Numbered from the stretch's first letter, positions 6,772 to 15,146 are shown. The stretch: 24,014 nucleotides of DNA from Zymogenus sp964542895 (GCA_964542895.1 CAZIWT010000050.1:1-24014); one strand, 5' to 3'. Notes: generated by a model from the letters alone, not told the origin. Translations and numbers: made by a program.

Positions 6772-8196
6772 CTACCACTTCTTCGGCTCGAACGAGTTTT
6801 CCCATTTTACAATCATCTCCTCCAGCTCCTTCATAACATCAGGGTAGGTGTGCCCCACGTTGTAGCGCTCGTTCTGGTCAACTTCCATATCGAAGAGCCA
6901 GGGGCCCTTCTGCTGGAGGTTGCTCGGCCAGACGTAGACGTTGTGTTTTCTCATGTACTTCCACCTGCCGACCCTGATCGCCTCCACCTTCTCGGCGTGG
7001 TAGTAGTAGATCGCCTCGTTGGGTGATTTCTCGTCCCCCCTGAACATGTGCATCATGTTCCTTCCGTCTATTGGGCGGTCATCCGGAAGTGAAACGCCGG
7101 CGATGGAGAAAAACGTCGGGTAGAAATCGAGGTTTATCGCAACGCCGCTGTTTACCGTCCCGGGCCTTATCACTCCCGGCCAGCGGGCTATCATCGGCAC
7201 GCGAAATCCCCCCTCGTAGGTCAGCCCCTTGCACCCCCTCATCCCGGCGGGGCTCCCCTCGAAGAGCTGGCCGTTGTCGTTGGTAAATATTACGATTGTG
7301 TTTTCTGACAATCCCAGCTCGTCCAGCTTTTTCATGACCTCGCCGACGCTCCAGTCGATCTCCTCCACCGTGTCCCCGTAGAGACCCCCCTTCGATTTCC
7401 CCAGAAAGTCATCCGAGGCGTGGTAGGGGTGGTGGGGAAACGTGTGGGCGAAATAAAGGAAAAAGGGCGCTTCCTTGGAGTGCTCGATGAAATCGAGGGC
7501 TTCTTTCGTGTATCTTTTCGTCAGCGTGGTCTGATCGGTTATGTGGTCTTCGAGGACCGTGTCGTTTCTCATCAACCGAAACGGCTTTATGTCGTTCACT
7601 CCCGGCGAGCCGTAGAAGTAGTCGAAGCCGTTGGCGTTGGGTGAATATTCCGGCGTGTAGCCGAGGTGCCACTTCCCGATGATACCTGTGGCGTAGCCGG
7701 CGTCCTTCAAACCCTCGGCCAGCGTGTACTCGTCGGCGGGGATCCCATCGCAGGTCCCCGGGTCCCCCGTGTCCAGCATACCGATCGCTCCCAGCTTCTC
7801 GTAGAAGCCGAACTCCAGCTTCTTCTTCATGGGGGTATCAGGCGGTATAAAGGCGAGGTTGAGATCAACCCTTGCGGGGTATCTCCCCGTCAAAAGGCCG
7901 AACCTCGACGGCGTGCAGACGGGTGAGCAGACGTAGAAGTCGGTAAACCTCATCCCCCCCGCCGCCAGCCGGTCTATGTTCGGGGTCCTTATGCTTTTTC
8001 CGCCGTAGCAGCCGAGGTCGCCGTACCCCATGTCGTCGGTCATTATAAAAACTATGTTGGGAAGCTTTTTCCCAAGCTCCTGCCCGAAGGCGAGCCCCGA
8101 CGACAAAAGGGAGCCCGACCCCCCGCTCAGGGCCGCCGCCGTCAAAAGGGAGCCCCCGTATCTCAGCAGGTCTCTTCTCGATAACTTATCGTCCAT
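6772..8196 (-). CDS. Tat-exported sulfatase of the arylsulfatase family
   Basis: A 474-residue sulfatase that would hydrolyse sulfate esters in the periplasm. The N-terminus holds a twin-arginine motif (SRRDLLRYG) and a hydrophobic alanine/glycine/serine segment ending near residue 38. The catalytic signature is C94-T-P-S-R followed by LLTGR, with C94 the residue converted to formylglycine. Metal ligands are visible as TDDMGYGD (D54, D55) and FTNDNG (residues 304-309), and GKWHLG supplies further active-site residues. Its length is normal for bacterial arylsulfatase / N-acetylgalactosamine-6-sulfatase-like enzymes. The ATG has GGAG 7 nt upstream. It needs a formylglycine-generating or anaerobic radical SAM sulfatase-maturating enzyme; the radical SAM gene at 11255 has a cobalamin-type architecture and is not an obvious match. 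The substrate is unknown. Confidence 0.92.
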   Translation of the reverse strand: MDDKLSRRDLLRYGGSLLTAAALSGGSGSLLSSGLAFGQELGKKLPNIVFIMTDDMGYGDLGCYGGKSIRTPNIDRLAAGGMRFTDFYVCSPVCTPSRFGLLTGRYPARVDLNLAFIPPDTPMKKKLEFGFYEKLGAIGMLDTGDPGTCDGIPADEYTLAEGLKDAGYATGIIGKWHLGYTPEYSPNANGFDYFYGSPGVNDIKPFRLMRNDTVLEDHITDQTTLTKRYTKEALDFIEHSKEAPFFLYFAHTFPHHPYHASDDFLGKSKGGLYGDTVEEIDWSVGEVMKKLDELGLSENTIVIFTNDNGQLFEGSPAGMRGCKGLTYEGGFRVPMIARWPGVIRPGTVNSGVAINLDFYPTFFSIAGVSLPDDRPIDGRNMMHMFRGDEKSPNEAIYYYHAEKVEAIRVGRWKYMRKHNVYVWPSNLQQKGPWLFDMEVDQNERYNVGHTYPDVMKELEEMIVKWENSFEPKKW

Positions 8197-8277
8197 AATA
8201 AAACTCCATTAAATATTCCATCGTATAAAATATCAATTAACCATCATTTTAACATATCAGTAAGCCCTCCTACAAGA

Positions 8278-8365
8278 AGATTACAAGGAGATTACAAGGA
8301 CTTCATTTGCACATCTCGATTTCGATCCCAATTTTTTGCGGCGGCTCGGGTTAAGGCTTGTAATC
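8278..8365. promoter_or_regulatory. Three copies of GATTACAAG in a divergent spacer (operator-like sites)
   Basis: The 260-nt spacer between the divergent sulfatase and carbamoyltransferase genes has two perfect tandem copies of an 11-nt unit, AGATTACAAGG, at 8278-8288 and 8289-8299. A third, inverted copy of the 9-nt core reads CTTGTAATC at 8357-8365. A further TACAAG at 8271-8276 keeps the 11-nt spacing. The 11-nt period places the direct copies on the same face of the helix, as expected for cooperative binding of a regulator. No regulator gene is adjacent. Confidence 0.4.
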
Positions 8366-8456
8366 CGTCAAAATCTCTGATAGTCTATACTGAATTTCAG
8401 GCTTCAGCGATATTGATTAACCGGATTTTCAAGACAACTTAAATTCTGCCGATAAT

Positions 8457-10220
8457 ATGAACATAATAGGATACTTCCACGGGGTCGACCCTGCCGCGTG
8501 TCTCGTGGTCGACGGTGAGATCGTCGCCTACGTCGAGGAGGAGCGGCTGGTGAGGTTCAAACACGCCTGGGATATATTCCCCATAAGGTCGATCGACTTC
8601 TGCCTAAAAAAGGGGGGAATCACCATCAAGGATGTAGGCCACTTCGCCTACGGGTGGGACCTCCCGAAATACACGGATGGCCGGATGCGGGAATTTTTCG
8701 ACGGCGTAAACAGTGAGCACCCGCCCGGCCCCGGCACCGTCTCGTGGCAGAACTGGGCCATAAACTTCTTCAACGATAAAAGCGCAAGGGAGAGGCTTCG
8801 CTTAAACCTCGTCAAGTTCTTCGGAACGGCCGAGGCGCCGAACCTCGTCTCCCATCCCCACCACGCCTCCCACGCGGCGTCCGCATATTTCACCTCCCCC
8901 TTTAACGAGGCGCTCGTCTTCACGATAGACGGCTCCGGCGACACCCAGTGCGCCACCCTCTGGAAGGGTGAGAGGGACGAGCTAACCATGATACACGAGA
9001 TCACCATACCCCACTCGCTGGGGTGGTTCTACGCCGCGATCACCGAGTTTCTGGGATTCAGAGCCTACGACGGCGAATACAAGGTCATGGGGCTTGCCGC
9101 CTACGGGAGGGAAAATCCCAAGCTCAGGAAGGGGCTGGAGATGGTCGTCCCCCCGGCAAGGAACGGCTACGACTACGCGGTCGACTCGAAATATATCCAC
9201 AACGGCCCCCACACCTACTCCGACCGCTTTACCGACAACCTCGTCGATATCCTGGGGATTATGCCCCGCCAGGGGGAGGTTCCCCTCGAGCCGATCCACG
9301 AGGACCTGGCGTTTGAGGCGCAGCGCATTCTGGAGGAGCGGGTCATGACGCTCCTTACCCATTTTCAAAAAGAGACCGGTATGAAAAACCTCTGCATCGG
9401 CGGGGGCGTCGCCTTAAACGTCAAGATGAACAGCCGGATACACAAGAGCGGAATGTTCGACGACATCTTCATCTTCCCGGTACCGTCCGACTCCGGAAAC
9501 GCAATAGGGGCTGCTTTAGGGGCCTACCACGCCCTCACAAAGAAGCGCCCCAAAGGATTGAAACACGTCTACTTCGGCCCGGAGTACGACGACGACGACA
9601 TCGAGCTCCAGCTAAAGGGGTGCGGCCTGAAATACAGGAAGTGCGACGACATAGCGGAGGACACGGCAGGGCTCATCGCGGAGGGGAAGGTGGTGGCCTG
9701 GTTTCAAGGGGGGCTTGAGGGGGGGCCGAGGGCGCTTGGAGCCCGCTCCATCCTCGCAGACCCGAGAGACACTGCCAGCAGGGACAGGGTGAACAGCGCC
9801 ATCAAGTTCAGGGAGTATTGGAGGCCCTTCTGCCCCAGCATCCTCGAGGAGAGGGCCGAGCGCTACATGAAGCGGGCGGTCGTTGCCCCATACATGATCC
9901 TCGCCTTTGACGCCACCGACGAGGCCAAGGCGGAGTGCCCGGCGGTGGTCCACGTGGACAATACCTTGAGGGCCCAGACAGTGGGAAAAGAGCACAACCG
10001 GAGGTACTATGACCTCATCGCCGCCTTCGAGAAAAAGACCGGCGTCGGGGCGGTTCTGAACACATCGTTTAACATCAAGGGTGAGGCGATCGTCGCCTCT
10101 CCCCGGGACGCCCTGCGTACTTTCTGGAGCACAGGGATCGACGCCCTTGCCATCGGGAGCTGCCTTGTTATGAAGCCGGACGTTCCCATGCCGCTCAAGC
10201 CGGAAGAGGTAATTCGTTAG
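8457..10220 (+). CDS. O-carbamoyltransferase of the NodU/CmcH/TobZ family
   Basis: A 587-residue two-domain enzyme that would transfer a carbamoyl group from carbamoyl phosphate, via carbamoyl-AMP, to a hydroxyl group of a sugar or other small molecule. The N-terminal Kae1-like domain has the iron-binding cluster HPHHASHAA (H133, H135, H136, H139) and FTIDGSGD. The C-terminal part has GGVALNVKMN, PVPSDSGNAIGAALGA, EGGPRALGARSIL (about residues 420-432), REYWRPFCPSIL and VLNTSFNIKGEAIV, all hallmarks of the family; length is normal. The ATG lacks a clear ribosome site. It is followed after 14 nt by a PIG-L deacetylase gene, so both probably act on one amino-sugar-containing acceptor. The acceptor cannot be deduced, since no glycosyltransferase or antibiotic genes are near. 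Confidence 0.9.
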   Translation: MNIIGYFHGVDPAACLVVDGEIVAYVEEERLVRFKHAWDIFPIRSIDFCLKKGGITIKDVGHFAYGWDLPKYTDGRMREFFDGVNSEHPPGPGTVSWQNWAINFFNDKSARERLRLNLVKFFGTAEAPNLVSHPHHASHAASAYFTSPFNEALVFTIDGSGDTQCATLWKGERDELTMIHEITIPHSLGWFYAAITEFLGFRAYDGEYKVMGLAAYGRENPKLRKGLEMVVPPARNGYDYAVDSKYIHNGPHTYSDRFTDNLVDILGIMPRQGEVPLEPIHEDLAFEAQRILEERVMTLLTHFQKETGMKNLCIGGGVALNVKMNSRIHKSGMFDDIFIFPVPSDSGNAIGAALGAYHALTKKRPKGLKHVYFGPEYDDDDIELQLKGCGLKYRKCDDIAEDTAGLIAEGKVVAWFQGGLEGGPRALGARSILADPRDTASRDRVNSAIKFREYWRPFCPSILEERAERYMKRAVVAPYMILAFDATDEAKAECPAVVHVDNTLRAQTVGKEHNRRYYDLIAAFEKKTGVGAVLNTSFNIKGEAIVASPRDALRTFWSTGIDALAIGSCLVMKPDVPMPLKPEEVIR

Positions 10221-10234
10221 GAGAAATCGATAAA

Positions 10235-10930
10235 TTGAAAAGTCCCAAAGACAAGATCCTCGTTGTGGCACCCCACGCCGACGACGAGACGATAGGGATG
10301 GGGGGAACGATCGCGAGATTGGTCGACGAGGGAAGCATCGTTACCGTCGCCGTAATGACCGGCCACGGAGAGGTTGACCCCCACCCCCTCTGGCCGTCGT
10401 CATTATGGGAGACGATCCGGGGGGAGTTCCGGGAGGCGATGGAGGTGTTGGGCGTCACCGATTACATCTTCAGGGAGATCCCGGCGGTCATGGTGGCGGA
10501 CCAAAAAATCCACGAGCTGAACAAGATAACCGGGGGGGTTATAAAGGAAGTTGAGCCTGACATCCTATACGTCCCCTTTGTAAATGATCTCCACAAGGAT
10601 CACCGGGAGCTCTTTCACTCATTTTCCGTCCACTGGAGGCCGCACCTCCCGTTGGGCAAAAAAATAAGGGAGGTCTACGCCTACGAGACGGTAAGCGAGA
10701 CGCACCTAAACTTCCCCTACGTGGAGGGGGGCTTCATCCCGAACGCCTTCGTCGACATAAGCGACTATATCGAGAAAAAGCTCTCCGCCATGGCCCGTTT
10801 CAAGAGCCAGATATGCGACCCTCCCCACCCCAGATCCCCCGAGGCGGTGAGGGCGCTCGCTGTATGGCGCGGCTCCCAGATAAATGCGAATGCCGCCGAG
10901 GCGTTCGTTCTGGTGAGGAAGATAGTCTGA
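10235..10930 (+). CDS. PIG-L/LmbE-family deacetylase
   Basis: A 231-residue zinc-dependent N-deacetylase of the kind that removes acetyl groups from N-acetylglucosamine-linked lipids, thiols or antibiotics. The zinc site motif PHADDE (P13, H14, D16, D17, E18) lies at the N-terminus, with the second histidine motif HKDH at residues 120-123. The only reasonable start is the TTG at 10235, with AGGAG starting 16 nt upstream next to the stop codon of the carbamoyltransferase gene. The 14-nt gap implies cotranscription. Together the two enzymes suggest an amino sugar that is first deacetylated and also carries a carbamate; this is inference from pairing. No signal peptide is present, so it is cytoplasmic. 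Confidence 0.9.
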   Translation: MKSPKDKILVVAPHADDETIGMGGTIARLVDEGSIVTVAVMTGHGEVDPHPLWPSSLWETIRGEFREAMEVLGVTDYIFREIPAVMVADQKIHELNKITGGVIKEVEPDILYVPFVNDLHKDHRELFHSFSVHWRPHLPLGKKIREVYAYETVSETHLNFPYVEGGFIPNAFVDISDYIEKKLSAMARFKSQICDPPHPRSPEAVRALAVWRGSQINANAAEAFVLVRKIV

Positions 10931-11254
10931 CGGGCGAACCGGCTTCGATATAGAGCAATTCCCCTTGCATATAGATATAGATATTGGAGCTTGAGCGGGC
11001 ATCGCCGCGATCTCACGTCGTCCGCACGTAACGCCCTGGGAGTCTGACATACCAAAAATCTGGTCTTAACTTGTTAATCATACACAACAATTTAATTGAA
11101 AAGCAAAACTAAATATGCTATATATATTAACAATCTCATCAATATTTTCACCTCAACAAGAAAACCCATAAGACATAAGAATAAGCCATAAGAGATAGAG
11201 CATATTTAACCAAAGACCAAAATAATAAGGGTAAATATAACAAGGATATAAAAT
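10931..11254. other. AT-rich spacer before the radical SAM gene
   Basis: A 324-nt gene-free stretch. Just after the deacetylase stop there is a short tandem repeat of ATATAG (10969-10984). From about 11050 onward the sequence is strongly AT-rich and includes a candidate promoter at 11096-11124 and repeats of CATAAGA near 11168-11196. I see no terminator hairpin with a U-tract and no plausible short gene. Confidence 0.45.
11096..11124 (+). promoter_or_regulatory. Candidate sigma-70 promoter for the radical SAM gene
   Basis: TTGAAA (11096-11101) and TATATA (11119-11124) are separated by exactly 17 nt in AT-rich DNA, about 130 nt before the ATG at 11255. The match to consensus is moderate and AT-rich DNA gives such hits by chance, so this is a candidate only. 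Confidence 0.4.
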
Positions 11255-12790
11255 ATGAAAATAACATTAATAGAGCCGAGAAGCCCCGACTTTCACATCT
11301 TCTCCCTCTACCCCCTGCCCCGGCTGGGGATAATCCTGCTGGGGACGATTTTAAAACAGAGGGGGCATGACGTCTCCGTAATAGTGGAGTCTATGGGAGA
11401 GATCCCCTGGGACGAGGCCGCGTCGTCGGACCTTGTGGGCATCTCCACCATCACCTCCACCGCCCCCAGGGCCTACGAGATGGCCGAGAGCCTGAGGGAG
11501 ATCGGGGTTCCCACCGTCATGGGCGGCCCCCACGTGACGTTTCTTGCCGAGGAGGGTATCTCCCACGCCGACTACGTGATCAGGGGCGAGGCGGAAAATT
11601 CTTTCCCCATGCTCGTAGAGGCGATCACCGGCGATAGGGATATGGCGGAGGTTCCCGGCCTGACCTATAAGCTGAACGGCGAGATTCTCGAAAACCCGAT
11701 GGAGGGCGAGGCGTTGAGCCTGGACGAGCTCCCGGAGCCGGACTTTACACTTTTAGGCACACATTTCTTCAAAAAGAAGGGATGGACCAAGAGGGTCATC
11801 CCGATGCAGACCTCCAGGGGGTGCCCCTACAACTGCAACTTCTGCTCGGTAACCCGGATGTTCGGGCGCAAGATGCGCTACAGGAGCGTGGATGCGATAA
11901 TCGAGGAGCTGAGAAAATACGACGACAGGAAAAACAGCATCTTCTTTTACGACGACAACTTCGTCGCCAACCCGAAGAGGGCAAAGGAGCTTATGAGGAG
12001 GATGATTGAGGAGGACTTTAAATTTGTCTCGTCGGCCCAGGTCAGGGTGGACGCCGGCAAAGACAGGGAGCTAATGAGGCTCATGAGGGACGCCGGCCTA
12101 AAAACGGTGTTCATCGGTCTCGAGAGCGTCTCCCCGGAGAGCCTGAAAAAGATGAACAAGAGTCAGACCCTGGAAGACATGGAGGAGGGACTTCGCGGTT
12201 TCCGTGAGTTCGGCATCAGCGTCCACGGGATGTTCGTCTTCGGGTTCGACCAGGACGAGGAGAAGACGTTCAAGGAGACGGTCAGGTTCGCCAGGAAAAA
12301 CGCGGTCGACTCGGTCCAGTTTCTCATCCTGACGCCGCTGCCCGGAACCCCGGTGTACAGGGAGATCGAGGCGGACGGCCGAATCATCATCAAAGACTGG
12401 AGCTTCTACGACGGCCACCACGTCGTCTTCAGCCCCAAGAGGGTCGACCCTTACTGCCTCCAGCGGGCGCAGATCAGGGGGCACAGGAGGTTCTACTCGA
12501 CCCTCGAGGTGATAAGGAGGTTTTACCGCTTCGACTTTTTCAACGCCATGATAGCTGCTTACGCCAAACGGCTCTCCAAGACGTGGGTCAAGGAAAACAA
12601 GCTCTACCTCAAGGTGATAAAGTTCCTCAAACCCAGCGCCGAGTATATCTTGAGCATCGATCTTCGGAGGAAGGGGACCGATGTCAAAGAGGCTATTTCC
12701 GAGGCGATCGAGAGGGCGTCGATTAAGGTCAGGAGGGCGGCCTCGATAAAGTATCCTGCCGGGAGCAAGCCGAAGGCACCGAAGGGTTAA
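11255..12790 (+). CDS. B12-binding-type radical SAM protein
   Basis: A 511-residue protein with the two-domain layout of cobalamin-dependent radical SAM enzymes (BchE/P-methyltransferase-like). Residues 1-135 form a Rossmann-like B12-binding domain: MKITLIEPRSP, then LGIILLGTILKQRGHDV, LVGISTITSTAPRAYEMA, VMGGPHVTF and YVIRGEAE. The radical SAM core follows with the [4Fe-4S]-binding cysteines C190, C194 and C197 in SRGCPYNCNFC, then IFFYDDNFV, KTVFIGLESVSP and VSVHG-like strands of the TIM barrel. The C-terminal 150 residues are basic and helical. The ATG has AAGGA 8 nt upstream. Substrate and reaction (methylation, ring formation or another radical change) cannot be read from the sequence. 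It stands alone, although a methyltransferase gene converges on it. Confidence 0.9.
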   Translation: MKITLIEPRSPDFHIFSLYPLPRLGIILLGTILKQRGHDVSVIVESMGEIPWDEAASSDLVGISTITSTAPRAYEMAESLREIGVPTVMGGPHVTFLAEEGISHADYVIRGEAENSFPMLVEAITGDRDMAEVPGLTYKLNGEILENPMEGEALSLDELPEPDFTLLGTHFFKKKGWTKRVIPMQTSRGCPYNCNFCSVTRMFGRKMRYRSVDAIIEELRKYDDRKNSIFFYDDNFVANPKRAKELMRRMIEEDFKFVSSAQVRVDAGKDRELMRLMRDAGLKTVFIGLESVSPESLKKMNKSQTLEDMEEGLRGFREFGISVHGMFVFGFDQDEEKTFKETVRFARKNAVDSVQFLILTPLPGTPVYREIEADGRIIIKDWSFYDGHHVVFSPKRVDPYCLQRAQIRGHRRFYSTLEVIRRFYRFDFFNAMIAAYAKRLSKTWVKENKLYLKVIKFLKPSAEYILSIDLRRKGTDVKEAISEAIERASIKVRRAASIKYPAGSKPKAPKG

Positions 12791-13076
12791 GGAGGGAAGG
12801 GAAATCTAATTTAAAGATGGAAGGCATCGGGATTCGATTCAGATGATGTCGGGTATTGAAATGTGTGGTGGGGGGTGCCGGTTTGTGGATCGTATCGACG
12901 GTCTTCGGTAATTTTTTAAATATTCAAAATGTCTTTTTGATACGGCGGGCTTTTATATAAGTCAATTCCTGAAAACATATATAAGTTGAAGTTCTTCAAC
13001 CGGGATTAATCAACCCCTCTTAAGATCGGCCGCAGGGCCTGAGGCTGACAATATCTTGATAAGGTAGAAATCCCCC

Positions 13077-13886
13077 TCAGCCAGCCTTCTTACCGACAGC
13101 CTTGAAAAACGTGTAGCAGAACGTGCCGTCGTCCCTCTCCGTAATCGCGTATAGGTCGCCTATCCCCTTTTCCCATGTCTTCTCGTCGATCAGACCAAGC
13201 TTAAGTGACTGCTCTTTAACCCCCTCGACCATCGGGATTATCGTCTTGAGCACGAACGAGTCTATCAGGTCCGGCCTGCTCTTATCGGCGTAGACCATCC
13301 TGGGGGAGACGGAGACGTTTTTCAGGCCCCCCTCCGTCAGGAGCGGGTAGAGCCTCCTTCCGATGAGGGAGTCACCACTTATGCGTGATTGTGCCTCGAT
13401 CAGGCATCTCCAGGCCTTTACCGCCTCCGGGGTCTCCGGGTGGAAGTAGCACGACCCGTGATCCCCCTCTATCGCCGTTACCGTACCCCCGGGTTTTACC
13501 ACTTCCAATATCTTCGACACAGCGCTGACCGGGTCTTCGAGGTGCTCCAATACGTAGCAGATAAAGGCGTGGTCGAAGCTGTCGTCCTCGAAGGGGAGGG
13601 AGAAAATATCTGCGGGTCTGAATTCCACGTTTTCTATCCCCTCCCTTTCGATCAAGGCTTTGGCCTTTTGTAGCGAATCCTCGGCGATATCCATCGATAC
13701 GAAATCCGAGTCCGGGTTCTGGCTTGCAAGGGTCACGGTCTGGGCGCCCACACCGCACCCCACCTCCAGGATCAGGCTCCCCGCAGGATAGAGGCTGTCG
13801 TGGTGAATCAGGTCTCTCACCGATCCCGCCTGATCGTAAAGGCGCTCGGTCTCCCGCTCCGAGTATCCGTGGACGTACTTTGTCAT
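13077..13886 (-). CDS. Class I SAM-dependent methyltransferase
   Basis: A 269-residue soluble protein with the Rossmann methyltransferase fold of the UbiE/type-11 group. Motif I is ILEVGCGVGAQT (residues 39-50), the acidic ribose-binding residue follows in FVSMDIAEDSL, motif II region reads FRPADIFSLPFEDDSFDHAF, and motif III is EVVKPGGTVTAIEG. The C-terminal part is less conserved and presumably makes the substrate site; I cannot name the substrate. GGAG lies 7 nt before the ATG. It is 103 nt downstream of the EamA transporter gene on the same strand and may share its transcript. It converges with the radical SAM gene across a 286-nt AT-rich spacer (12791-13076), which holds a short palindrome GTTGAAG/CTTCAAC at 12985-13000 but no clear terminator. 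Confidence 0.88.
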   Translation of the reverse strand: MTKYVHGYSERETERLYDQAGSVRDLIHHDSLYPAGSLILEVGCGVGAQTVTLASQNPDSDFVSMDIAEDSLQKAKALIEREGIENVEFRPADIFSLPFEDDSFDHAFICYVLEHLEDPVSAVSKILEVVKPGGTVTAIEGDHGSCYFHPETPEAVKAWRCLIEAQSRISGDSLIGRRLYPLLTEGGLKNVSVSPRMVYADKSRPDLIDSFVLKTIIPMVEGVKEQSLKLGLIDEKTWEKGIGDLYAITERDDGTFCYTFFKAVGKKAG

Positions 13887-13956
13887 GGCATATCTCCAAA
13901 TTTCGGGCGAGCCGAATTATATCAGCAATGTCTTGAAATGAACAGCAAGACCATAT

Positions 13957-13975
13957 CTATAGGCTATAGCTATAG
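13957..13975. repeat. Three clustered CTATAG hexamers
   Basis: CTATAG occurs at 13957-13962, 13964-13969 and 13970-13975; the last two form a perfect 12-nt palindrome. They lie 15-33 nt beyond the stop codon of the EamA gene. Function unknown; they could be a protein-binding site, a transcript-end structure, or chance. Confidence 0.35.
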
Positions 13976-13989
13976 GGCGATAAAAACCT

Positions 13990-14937
13990 CTATCCGTCCG
14001 CATCGATTGGGGGATTTTTCCCCTCCCCGTCCCACTTCTTTGCCCGAAACTCGCTCAATATTATCCCTAAAAATATCAGGGCGGCGCCAAAGTATCCCCT
14101 GAAGTTCAATATCTCCCCGCCCCAGAGGTAGGCGAAGAGCGCCGCGAAGACCGGCTCCATCGTGAATATGACGGCTGCCCTCGTGGGCGTCGTGTACTGC
14201 TGCGCCCACACCTGAACGGTGAAGTTGAAGGCGGTGGCGAATACCGCCATGAGGATAATGACGAAGATCACGAAAGGGGAAAGGACACTTAACGGCACGG
14301 CCGCTCCCCCAATGAAAGCCGTTGTTATCCCAGTGAGGAACAAGACGGTGATTATCTGAACCAGCGCCAAGAGATAGACATCGTGCCTTACCGCGTACCA
14401 CCCCGTGAGGATGACCTGAAACGCCACGCTCACCGAGCACAATATCACCCAGACGTCGCCCCTGTTTATCGTGAACTGGTCGGAGACGGTGAGAAAAAAG
14501 AGGCCCACCGCGGCGATAAACGCGCCCACTGTGGCCGTCAATGCAGGCTTCTTCTTGAAAAAGATCGCCAGCATCAGGGGAACAAGGACCACGTGTAGGC
14601 CGGTTATGAACCCGGCGTTAGAGGCAGAGGTGTACTGGAGCCCCACCGTCTGTGTAATGAAGGCGATGAAGAGAAACCCCCCGAGGATTACGCCGTCCCG
14701 GACGAGCTTCAGGTTCAAATGCTTCAGCCTCCTGGAGAAGAGTGGGAGGAGGATAGACGTGGCGATGGCAAACCTCAGAAAGATGAAGTAGTAGAGGTTT
14801 ATCTCCTCTATCGCCTGCTTGACCAGTATGAAGGACATGCCCCAGAAGACGCAGATCAATACGAGGGACGAGTCGGCGATATAGCCCCTTTTCAATCCCG
14901 CAATCGGGGACCTGTTTAACAGTTTCTTTCCGCCCAT
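13990..14937 (-). CDS. EamA-family (drug/metabolite transporter) membrane protein
   Basis: A 315-residue polytopic inner-membrane protein with about ten hydrophobic helices arranged as two EamA repeats. The first repeat starts with VLICVFWGMSFILVKQAI and includes the conserved FLRFAIA segment; GLQYTSASNAGFITGLHVVLVPLM follows. The second repeat starts near VWVILCSVSVAFQVI and ends with YTTPTRAAVIFTMEPVFAALFAYLWGGE and GAALIFLGIILSE, the typical C-terminal signature. The C-terminal tail is short and charged. Family members export or import amino acids, nucleotide sugars or metabolites, and the substrate cannot be told from sequence. GAG lies only a few nt before the ATG, so the ribosome site is modest. 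An ahcY-derived transcript is stopped upstream by the terminator at 14983-15010, so a separate promoter is likely between 14938 and 14982 or the terminator leaks. Confidence 0.9.
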   Translation of the reverse strand: MGGKKLLNRSPIAGLKRGYIADSSLVLICVFWGMSFILVKQAIEEINLYYFIFLRFAIATSILLPLFSRRLKHLNLKLVRDGVILGGFLFIAFITQTVGLQYTSASNAGFITGLHVVLVPLMLAIFFKKKPALTATVGAFIAAVGLFFLTVSDQFTINRGDVWVILCSVSVAFQVILTGWYAVRHDVYLLALVQIITVLFLTGITTAFIGGAAVPLSVLSPFVIFVIILMAVFATAFNFTVQVWAQQYTTPTRAAVIFTMEPVFAALFAYLWGGEILNFRGYFGAALIFLGIILSEFRAKKWDGEGKNPPIDADG

Positions 14938-14982
14938 TTATCTCAAATCCACAGTCGCCAAAATAAAGTGGGATCAAACCAC

Positions 14983-15010
14983 AAAAACCGGGGGCCTTAA
15001 ATGCCCCCGG
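14983..15010 (-). terminator. Intrinsic terminator after ahcY
   Basis: On the minus strand a perfect 8-bp GC stem (CCGGGGGC / GCCCCCGG, at 14988-14995 and 15003-15010) with a 7-nt loop is followed at once by five T residues (14983-14987). It lies about 170 nt downstream of the ahcY stop and before the EamA gene, so it ends the ahcY transcript. Confidence 0.85.
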
Positions 15011-15107
15011 CTGTTTATCTCTGTCGATATGAAGGAGTGGAACATATAAATCACAAGTCACCTATCGGTACCGCTTCTTCGCCTCCTCTCCCTCATTTCC
15101 ATAATAT

Positions 15108-15146
15108 TAAATCCTGAACGTAAATCCTAATTTTTAATCCTAATTA
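15108..15146. repeat. Three tandem copies of a degenerate 13-nt unit
   Basis: Units TAAATCCTGAACG, TAAATCCTAATTT and TTAATCCTAATTA lie end to end at 15108-15120, 15121-15133 and 15134-15146. They are in the untranslated region between the ahcY stop and its terminator. The core ATCCT recurs every 13 nt. Function unknown. Confidence 0.45.

Noticed and set aside
8358..8391. TTGTAA and TATACT as a promoter for the carbamoyltransferase gene
   Set aside because: The spacer is 22 nt, too long for a normal sigma-70 promoter.
12985..13000. Palindrome GTTGAAG/CTTCAAC as a bidirectional terminator
   Set aside because: The stem is short and AT-containing and no T-run follows on either strand.
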